A stretch of DNA of 64,000 nucleotides from Anolis sagrei. Lineage: Eukaryota > Chordata > Lepidosauria > Squamata > Anolidae. Of the stretch, positions 44,226 through 52,300 are shown piece by piece. Position numbers and translations under genes: made by a program. Below the pieces are notes generated by a model that did no database searches, was not told the origin of the DNA, and saw only the letters and a program-made list of their open reading frames with translations. The stretch's first letter is position 1, and every line of letters starts with the position of its first letter. Where the stretch lies: contig NC_090023.1 in assembly GCF_037176765.1 (NCBI RefSeq), positions 142,897,366 through 142,961,365 on the forward strand. Reading direction: 5' to 3'.

Positions 44226-44527
44226 TATTGTCCTATTTTTGTTTTGTCACCTAGGTTTAATGGGCTGGAATTCTCCAAACGCAACAGACCTGAAGAGTTA
44301 TCAGACAGTACTAGCAACTTAATATCATAAGAAACAGTGAAAATCTTGATGCAAAGGAGCAAACGAGGCACTAACAGAGCGTGGACTAAGGGTTTTCAGG
44401 AGGGAGGGGGCGGGGTGGGCGCTCAGGAGCAGGAATGCCTTGGGTAAGCGGGTTCCGGGCTCCCTCCGAGTCCCGGGCCTCTCGCCTCCGCTCCCTTCCC
44501 TCCCCCCTTCCCTCCCTATTTACCTAC

Positions 44528-44600
44528 TTGGCTTCCGAGGACGCCCCACCGACGTTTCTGCTACTGCCACCAACTCTGAGGTATCACCTCTAACTCAACG
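44528..44600 (-). other. TACC3: TACC3 non-coding first exon (5' UTR)
   Basis: On the minus strand a GC-rich block ends CCTCGGAAGCCAA before the donor GTAGGTAAAT (44,527-44,518). The coding exon at 39,596 has only one untranslated base, so an upstream exon is required, and this is the only CpG-rich candidate, placed right next to promoter-like motifs. The transcription start is not visible; the upper limit is a guess. Confidence 0.65.
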
Positions 44601-44604
44601 CCTC

Positions 44605-44690
44605 GCCCGGTTCAAATCTTAACGGTTTCTGTCTCTACCAATGAAAAGACAGCGTGATGGGTTACGTCAGAAATCACGTGACGGCTCAGC
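44605..44690 (-). promoter_or_regulatory. TACC3: TACC3 promoter: CHR, CCAAT, CRE-like and E-box sites
   Basis: TTTGAA (CHR type) on the minus strand at 44,616-44,611. CCAAT on the plus strand at 44,638-44,642 (inverted with respect to TACC3). TTACGTCA at 44,662-44,669 and TCACGTGA at 44,674-44,681. The pair of an inverted CCAAT box and a CHR about 25 bases apart near the start is typical of G2/M genes controlled by NF-Y and MuvB/DREAM complexes, which fits the mitotic role of TACC3. Binding is inferred. Confidence 0.6.
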
Positions 44691-45063
44691 GGCTCGCCTC
44701 GGAGCCTCAAGCAGAGGCGACCGAGAGTGACTGGCTACGCATGCGTATACTTGGACTACTCCTTGGAGAGGCGTTCCTTGGCAAATTTTCGAGTTTTTCG
44801 CTGGATCCAAAGAGATTGAACCCTGAGAATGGTTTTATTATTATTAAGGCTCAAATGGATCCGGAATTGAGTTACACAGCAGGGCCTGAATATCCTGAAC
44901 CATTGATTCCCATATTCTGCTGCATGAGTTTTGTGAACTTCTACTCCCAGAAGCCTTGGCCAATGATCAAGGATGATGGCACCTGAATTCCAAATAACAT
45001 TTCTCCCCACCTCCAAACTTTTTAAAACATTGGGTTGTTGTAGGTTTTTTCAGGCTGTATGGC

Positions 45064-45480
45064 CTACGGATGTGAGAGCTGGACCTTAGGGAAGGCTGAG
45101 CGAAGGAAGATAGATGCTTTTGAGCTGTGGTGTTGGAGGAAAGTTCTGAGAGTGCCTTGAACTGCGAGAAGATCCAACCAGTCCATCCTCCAGGAAATAA
45201 AGCCCGACTGCTCATTGGAGGGAAGGATATTAGAAGCAAAGATGAAGTGCTTTGGCCACATCATGAGGAGACAGCAAAGCCTAGAGAAGACAATGATGCT
45301 GGGGAAAGTGGAAGGCAAAAGGAAGAGGGGCTGACCAAGGGCAAGATGGATGGATGACATCCTTGAAGTGACTGGACTGACCTTGAAGGAGCTGGGGGTG
45401 GTGACGGCCGACAGGGAGCTCTGGCGTGGACTGGTCCATGAGGTCACAAAGAGTCGGAGATGACTGAATGAATGAACAAC
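45064..45480 (+). mobile_element. BovB (RTE) LINE 3' end
   Basis: The plus frame reads CESWTLRKAERRKIDAFELW, FGHIMRRQQSLEKTMMLGKV and WRGLVHEVTKSRR, the C-terminal end of BovB ORF2. It ends in GACTGAATGAATGAACAAC. It is 5'-truncated. ATGGCC at 45,059-45,064 and 45,481-45,486 is a probable target duplication. About 415 bases, with few breaks. Confidence 0.9.
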
Positions 45481-45529
45481 ATGGCCATGGTCTAGAGGCA
45501 TTCTCTCCTGACGTTACGCCTGCATCTGG

Positions 45530-45881
45530 CAGGGGTCCTCATACTTTTTAAAAAGAGGGCCAGGTCACAGTCCCTCAAAGTGTTGGAGGGCCAGATTATA
45601 ATTTGAAAAAAAAAATGAATGAATTTCTATGCACACTGCACATATCTTATTTGTAATGCAACACTTAAAAACAATACAATAATTAAAATGAAGAACAATT
45701 TTAACAAATATAAATTTATTAGTATTTCAATGGGAAGTGTGGCCTGCTTTTGGCTGATGAGATAGGATTGTTGTTGTGTGCTTTCGAGTCATTACAGACT
45801 TAGGTAGATACTGAGTGAGGGCCGGGTAAATGACCTTGGAGGGCCACATCCGGCCTCCAGGCCTTAGTTTGAGGACCCCTG
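45530..45881. mobile_element. hAT-like non-autonomous element with inverted ends
   Basis: CAGGGGTCCTCATACTTTTT at the left and AGTTTGAGGACCCCTG at the right. 8-base flanks GCATCTGG and GTCTATGG agree at 5 of 8 positions. A right-half copy lies at 39,235-39,405. Confidence 0.8.
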
Positions 45882-45882
45882 G

Positions 45883-45949
45883 TCTATGGCAAGCATCCTC
45901 AGAGGTAGTGAGGTCAGACCTCACTACCTCTGAGGATGCTTGCCATAGA
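45883..45949. repeat. Perfect 32-bp-arm palindrome
   Basis: Arms 45,883-45,914 and 45,918-45,949 are exact inverted copies around the spacer CAG. It is the junction of two Penelope-like units in opposite orientation. Confidence 0.95.
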
Positions 45950-46088
45950 TGCAGGCAAAACGCCAGGAGAGAATGCCACACAGCCTGAAAGAACCTACGA
46001 CAACCCAGTGATTCCGGCCATGAAAACCTTCAACAATACATTTTTTAAAACATTGTATTGTCAAAGGCTTTCATGGCCGGAATCACTG

Positions 46089-46185
46089 GGGCCTTTCCAC
46101 ACTGCCATATAAACCAGAATATCAAGGCAAAAGAACCCACAATATCTGCTTTGAACTGAGTTTTTATTATATTTCAGAACCAGTG
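46089..46185. mobile_element. Palindromic MITE (CTTCCACAC.GCC type), one half
   Basis: GGGCCTTTCCACACTGCCAT then ACAATATCTGCTTTGAACTG. Same family as 49,478-49,625 and 63,655-63,965. Confidence 0.6.
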
Positions 46186-46192
46186 GCAAGTT

Positions 46193-46195
<3 letters not shown>

Positions 46196-46226
<31 letters not shown>

Positions 46227-47320
46227 CTTTATTTGTACTCCACTACCATCTCTCCAATTGGTGCGGCTTACATGAGGCCAAGCCCACAGTACATCAATAA
46301 ATGAAGGCAATAACAAATAATCAACACAAAACAGTTAAAATAAATCTCATAAACAAAAAATACACAATTAACAATAACATACAAGCATTTAAAACCTATG
46401 GCCGGGCCAAATGTAATAATTAAAATTTAGAAATATTTAAAATTAATGCTGGGCATGAACAAGGTAGGGTATAACTAGGATAGGGTTTTCAAAGAATGAT
46501 GAGGTTGTGCAGACAATCCTAAATCAATATTAAAGTGCATTTGAGGACATATTGCTAAGAGTTTTCCTTATTCTGGGAAGGCACACTGGAACAACCATGT
46601 TTTCAGCGTTGGGGCATGTCTGATGTCCTTGGGAAGTGAATTCGTGAGTGAGTCAGGGAGCCACCACCGAGAAGGCCCTCTCCCTCGTCCCCACCAATCG
46701 CGCCTGCGAAGGAGGTGGGAGCGCGAGCAGGACCTCTCCAGATGATCGAAGAGACCATGTGGGTTCGTACACAGAAATGTGGTCACGAAGGTAGGCAGGT
46801 CCCAAACCATTCAGGGCTTTGTAGGTAAGAACCTGCACCTTGAATTGGGACTGGAAAATGAACGGCAGCCAATGAAGCTCCTTGAACAGGAGGGTTGACC
46901 GCTCTCTATAAGAAGCATCAGTTAGCAACCTGGCTGCCGCCCGTTGTACCAATTGAAATTTCTGGTCTGTTTTCAAAGGCAGCCCCACGTAGAGTGCATT
47001 ACAGTAATCCAATCTGGAGGTGACTAAGGCATGGACCACCCTTGCCAGATCTGACTTCACGAGGTATGGTTGCAGCTGGTACACAAGTCTTAATTGTGTA
47101 AAGGGCCTCCCGGCCACCACCGATGCCTGAGCCTCAAACGTAAGTGATGAGTCCAGGAAGACACCCAGACGGCGGACCTGTGACTTCAGGGGGAGTGCAA
47201 CCCCATCTAGCACAGGTTGCCACCCTATACCCCGATCCGGTTTACAATCAACCAGGAGGACCTCTGTGTTGTCAGGATTGATCTTCAGCTTGTTCTTCCT
47301 CATCCAGACAGCCACAGCTA

Positions 47321-47325
<5 letters not shown>
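46196..47325 (-). mobile_element. L2-like LINE, 3' part of ORF2, minus strand
   Basis: The best copy of the family: one open minus frame of 220 codons (47,315-46,653) starts WMRKNKLKINPDNTEVLLVD and runs through LDYCNALYVGLPLKTDQKFQ and YKALNGLGPAYLRDH. The C-terminal end continues in another frame to about 46,568, so there is at least one frameshift. The 3' UTR tail and an (ATA)n tract at 46,197-46,224 close the element. Truncated at the 5' side near an (AAT)n/(TTA)n tract at 47,322-47,370. Confidence 0.85.
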
Positions 47326-47353
<28 letters not shown>

Positions 47354-47394
47354 TATTATTATTATTATTATTTGCTGTATGTATCTTATTTGTT

Positions 47395-47500
47395 TATTGT
47401 ATTTGTTGGGCTTGGCCTCATGTTAGCCACTCTGAGTCCCTGAGGGGAGATGGTGGCAGGTTATAAATAAAGTTTAATAATAATAATAATAATAATAATA
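47395..47500 (+). mobile_element. L2-like LINE tail, plus orientation
   Basis: GGCTTGGCCTCATGTTAGCC, GAGTCCCTGAGGGGAGATGG and AAATAAAGTTT(AATA)n, the same 3' tail in the opposite orientation to 46,196-47,325. Confidence 0.65.
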
Positions 47501-47604
47501 ATACATCACACAGTCCTAGACACTTGGGAAATATCCAACGTGTGATCCAATACAACAGCCAGCAGAATGATCTTGTCTGCTGTGGACTCATCTTGTTGTG
47601 TTTC

Positions 47605-47635
<31 letters not shown>

Positions 47636-47689
47636 CTATTGGACACTGAGTAATTCAAAAACTATAGCTAAATTTATTTATTTATATTT

Positions 47690-47780
47690 ATTTACTACAT
47701 TTATATGCCACCCTTCTCACCCCAAAGGGGACTCAGAGCGGCTTACAAGGTATATATACATACAATAAATGTGCTATAGC
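47690..47780 (-). mobile_element. L2-like LINE tail, minus orientation
   Basis: ATTTATATGCCACCCTTCTC then AAAGGGGACTCAGAGCGGCT, the conserved 3' extremity. Confidence 0.6.
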
Positions 47781-48070
47781 ATGATGTCTTGCAAAAAACA
47801 TAGTAATGTTGAAAGTATTATAAAGTGTGCAAAATTATATTGTTCATTGAATGTTTTTAGTTGTGTTTGGTTGGTGGGTTTGTGCCTTTAATTGTTGGAG
47901 TGCTTGTGGGTTGGGCCTTGTCAATTGGATCCAGGTGGGGCTCATTACTGTTGTTGTTATAGTTTGCATCTGGCTGTAGTCTCTGGTCTGATCTCTGCGT
48001 TTTTTTGTTTCTACTATGAAGCCGTAATAAAGTAAACTTCTGCTGTAGTATTTTTATTTTTATTTGATAC

Positions 48071-48690
48071 TAGCGGTCCCCTGTCACGCATTGCTGTGGC
48101 CCAGTCCCAAACTCAAGGTCAATGCCCACCAAACCCTTCCAGTGTGTTCTGTTGGTCATGGAAGTCCTGTATGCCATGTTTGGTTCAATTCCATCATTGG
48201 TGGAGTTCAGAATGCTCTTTGATTGTAGGTGAACTATAAATCCCAGCAACTACAACTCCCAAATGTCTAGGTCTATTCTCCTTAAACTCCATCTGTGTTC
48301 ATATTTGGGTACATGGAATATTCGTGCCAAGTTTGGTCCAGATCCATCATTGTTTGAGTCCACAGTGCTCTCTGGATGTGGGTGAACTACAATTCCCAAA
48401 CTCAAGGTCTATGTCCACCAAACCCTTCCAGTTTTTTCTGTTGGTCATGGCAGCCCTGTGTGCTACGTTTGGCACAATTCCATCATTGATGGAGTTCAGA
48501 ATGCTCTTTGATTGTAGGTAAACTATAAATCCCAGCAACGACAATTCCCAAATGACAAAATCAATTTTTGAGTGGAGGACATCCATTGGGTTGTTAGGTC
48601 TCTTGTGTCCAAATTTGGTGTCAATTCCCCCCAGTGGTTTTTGAGTTCTGATGGTATCACAAATGAACAGTACATTTTTATCTATATATA
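48071..48690 (+). repeat. Interspersed repeat, same family as 18,987-19,556
   Basis: Head CTAGCGGTCCCCTGTCACGC, both internal monomers repeated, tail TTGGGTTGTTAGGTCTCTTG to TTTTTATCTATATATAAG. Confidence 0.75.
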
Positions 48691-48939
48691 AGAAAAGAAT
48701 AAGATAAGAAGATCATCATCATAACTCTGCTGACAAGTAACCTTTGTCCATGTTTCTAGGATAGAAGCAATTAGGAAATGACATTTATAACCCAGGAACA
48801 AAAATCATGTTATACAGTTGATATTAAATATCAACAAAATTTAACATTAAATATCTACACAATTTAATATTAAATATACATGATATTTAATGTTCTATTA
48901 GTATTTAATAATAAGGAAATAACACTAAGCCTCCTATGA

Positions 48940-49149
48940 TGTTTTCCCTTCATTCCCCCTGCGTTTCCGGTGCGGAGGGAGGGGGGATTTACGGTGCCTT
49001 GTGCGTTGAACTACACTTCCCAGCATGCAGCGCGCCGAACTTCCGGTCCCTGGGGCGGGGCCTTCTCTGCTGGGAAGGCCTCGTCGACAGCGCGGCTCGC
49101 GTTCCTTGGAGGCATTCAGGCGGGCGGGTCGCTCTGCGGCGGGCTGCCC
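48940..49149 (+). promoter_or_regulatory. TMEM129: TMEM129 CpG-rich promoter with ZNF143, ETS and GC-box sites
   Basis: GC- and CpG-rich, unlike the AT-rich flank. ACTACACTTCCCAGCATGC at 49,010-49,028 fits the long ZNF143/STAF consensus. ACTTCCGG at 49,039-49,046 fits an ETS/GABP site (reverse). GGGGCGGGG at 49,052-49,060 is a GC box. No TATA box is seen, which fits a housekeeping gene. Factor binding is inferred. Confidence 0.7.
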
Positions 49150-49354
49150 ATGGAGAGCCCCGCGGCCACGTTCACGTTGGCCTACGTGGTCCTGGCTGTG
49201 TGCTTCGTGTTCCCCCCGAACGAGTTCCACTCGGCCGGCCTGACGGTGCCGAACCTGCTGGGCGGCTGGCTGGGCAGCGAGGACGCGGCCTTCGTGCAGT
49301 ACCACCTGCGGCGGGGCACCGGCACCCTCCTGGCCCACGCCCTCCTGCCCCTCG
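49150..49354 (+). CDS. TMEM129: TMEM129 exon 1
   Basis: Codes [20 protein letters not shown] through [15 protein letters not shown] to LLAHALLPL, with the first membrane segment. Very GC-rich and CpG-rich. Donor GTGAGA in phase 1. The long frames in the other two registers and on the other strand are composition shadows. Confidence 0.96.
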
Positions 49355-52300
49355 GTGAGACACCAGGCCCAGGCAAGGCCCAGGCGGAGGCAAGGTCCGG
49401 CCCCAGAGCCCCTCCTACCCCCTTGCCGCCTTCAGGCCTCGAGAACTCCTTTGAAGCAGAGTCGTCTCCTTAGGCCCCTTCCACGCAGCTGAATCAAATC
49501 CCACATTTTCTGCTTTGAACTGGGATATAGGGCAGTGCGAACTCAGATAACCCAGTTCAAAGCAGAGCTTGTGGAGTTTTCTGCCTTGATGTTCTGGGTT
49601 ATATGGCAGTGTGGAAGGGCCCTCAGTCGCCTCCCTTGTCCTGGGGCTTTTCCACACAGCCCCATATCCCAGAATATCTGCTTTGAACTAGGTTGTCTGA
49701 GCCCACACTCAGATAATGTGGAATTTACTGCTTTGATGTTCTGGGAGAGGCGGCCCTAGGTAATTTTCAACGGTAAGCAAACAGTATTTTGGTGTGTCCC
49801 CCCCCAACCCAATCATTGATATATATTCTCTGTTCGTCGTGGGAGTTCTGTGTCCCATATTTGGTTCAATTCCATCATTGGTGGAGTTCAGAATGCTCTT
49901 TGATTTTAGGTGAACTATACATCCCAGTAACTACAACTTGCATATATCAAGGTCTATTTTCCCTCAAGAGCGCCCTTAGGCAAAATCAACTATACTATGA
50001 ATGCTTACTTTGCATAATGGGTTGAGCCGACCCTAGATATGGGACTGTGTGGAAGGGCCCCTGATTTCCAATGTAAAGTGACAGAAGTACAGGCAGTCCC
50101 CAAGTTACAATCGAGATAGGTTCAGTAGGTTTGTTTTTCAGTTCAGTTAGTATGCAAGTTAGAACAGGTACATTTAAAGGGTTTCTCCAGCCATATATGT
50201 GTGTATGGTTTAGGTTTGGATAGCATAGGGAAGGGTTCACACCCCTGTGGTGTTTCCTTTGCTGCCTGTGCCCCTTTTCAGAAGACTTCACCTAATTTTC
50301 TGTCCCTGTGATAATTGGCTTTTGGAAAAAATAAGCTTATTGCATAAATGTGATGTGGCGGCAAAAAAAGCCAATGGGATTTTGTCCAGCATCAATAGGA
50401 GTAGAGTGTCTAGATCAGGGGTCAGGAACCTTCGGCCCTCCAGGTGTGGTGGACTTCAACTCCCACAATTCCTTGAGGCTCGGCATTCGCCCCAAAGGCT
50501 TATCTTGGCCTCAAGGAATTGTGGGAGTTGAAGTCCACCACACCTGGAGGGCCGAAGGTTCCCCATGCCTGGTCTAGATCCAGGGAAGTCATGCTACCCC
50601 TCTATTCCGCCTTGGTTAGACCCACCTGGAATATTGTGTCCAATTCTGGGCATCACAATAGAAGAGGGATATTGACAAGCTGGAATGTGTCCAGAGGAGG
50701 GCAACTAAAATGATCAGGCGTCTGGAGAACAAGCCCTATGAAGAACGGCTTAAAGAGCTGGGCATGTTTAGCCTGCAGAAGAGAAGGCTGAGAGGGGACA
50801 TGATAGCCATGTATAAATATGTGAGGGGAAGTCATAGGGAGGAGGAAGCAAGCTTGTTTTCTGCTGCCCTGGAGACTAGGACACAGAACAATAGCTTCAA
50901 ACTACAAGAAAGGAGATTCCATCTGAATATTAGGAAGAACTTCCTGACTGTGAGAGCTGTTCAGCAGTAGAACTCTCAGCCCTGGAGTGTGGTGGAGGCT
51001 CCTTCTTTGGAGGCGTTTAAACAGAGGCTGGATGGCTATCTCTCGGGGGTGCTTTGAATGTGATTTTTCTGCTTCTTGACGGGGTTGGACTGGATGGCCC
51101 ATGAGGTCTCTTCCAACTCTGTGATTCTATGAAACAAGGATTGATGACAAAGCTTCATTTGAAATACCTTTCCCCGATCATAACCACACAATCAGGAGTG
51201 AATTTCTCCCACTTCCTGTTGTCTCACCCTTATTTGTAATGATGAATTGTTTGTAAGTCGAATGTTTGTTACTTGGAGACTGCTTGTACAGTGCATGGAT
51301 TCATTTTGGACATTTGCCTTCGAATTGTTTGGAAACCTGTAACTGCATGGGCTCTGCAGCCATTTTTAACCAGGGGCGACAGAGGAGTGGCAGTCAAAAA
51401 CCTGCTGCTTTCGGTTTCTTTGAGTTAGGCCTGGGGAGGGAGGCAGCTGATAGAAGGAAAAGGATCCCAGGAAGAGAGGTTTCTTAAGACCTCCCTTTTC
51501 TCTTGATTTGGAAGCAGAAAAGAGATTGAAGCACGAGGGGATAAGGCTCCAGTTGTAAATTGTAAAATTGTAATTAGGAAGAACTTCTTGGCTGTAAGAG
51601 CTGTTCAGCTATGGATCTCTGCTTCGGAGTGTGGTGGAAGCTCCTTCCTTGGAAGCTTCTAAATAGACTGGACGGCCATCTGTCGGGCTCCTTTTATTGT
51701 GCTTTACTTGCATGGCAGGGGCTGGAATGGATGGACCATGAAATGTGGTATTTTCCAACTCTATGATTCTATAATTCTCATAATGAAAATAATGGGGACA
51801 CACCATATCTTATGAAAATCTTTTATTTACCATATATATTTTAAAAAATACATGATTCATTGCTGATTTCACATAGACTCAGAACTACAACTCCCATGAT
51901 CCCATAGCATTGAGGTATGGCAGTTATAATGTTGTCAAACTGTATTAACTGTATAGTGTGGATGCATCCTTAGGCATTCCAAGGAACATGACAGGGTTTT
52001 GAAGTGAATGTACATGTGGGAAGTATTACAGAATTTTAGATGTTTACATGTTCAGTGTATATGAGACTTTAAATTACAATGATTGTTATATTAGACGTGT
52101 GCTTATTCATTTCTGAGCTCTGTTTTGTTTTCTAAAATCACTTTCTTGTCCTTTACAGGCTATTATATTGGCATGTGTTTTGCAGCACCTGAGAAACAAC
52201 TATGCAGTTTTCATCAGACTCCTGAAGGCTGGAAGTTCTTCTTCTTGATAGCAGTTCTTGCCCCTACATTTGCTGGTATCTTAGCATATTACTGGTCACA

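Larger units (their letters stand above)
45032..46090. mobile_element. Penelope-like repeat pair with nested BovB and hAT insertions
   Basis: A minus-oriented Penelope-like unit is seen in three pieces (45,032-45,064; 45,481-45,529; 45,882-45,914). A plus-oriented unit (45,918-46,039) and the start of another minus unit (46,051-46,090) follow. Units are recognised by ATTCTCTCCTGACGTTACG or its inverse, TGCAGGCAAAACGCCAGGAG. The first unit is split by a BovB copy and a hAT-like copy. The family call is from memory of lizard repeats; the structure is seen directly. Confidence 0.6.
50090..51286. mobile_element. Tigger-like (Tc1/mariner) element split by CR1
   Basis: Left end CAGGCAGTCCCCAAGTTACA, right end TTACTTGGAGACTGCTTG, each bordered by TA. 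The two parts (50,090 to about 50,338 and about 51,134-51,286) match the uninterrupted copy at 61,613-61,971. Between them lies a CR1 copy. Confidence 0.8.

Noticed and set aside
48934-49473. Long frames in other registers around TMEM129 exon 1 (134 to 167 codons)
   Set aside because: The GC-rich CpG promoter keeps all frames open. Only the frame starting at 49,150 matches TMEM129 and joins exon 2 in phase.
50416-50571. CRISPR-like or hairpin RNA candidate because of long inverted arms
   Set aside because: Exact 8-base duplication and insertion into a CR1 copy identify it as a MITE in a vertebrate genome.
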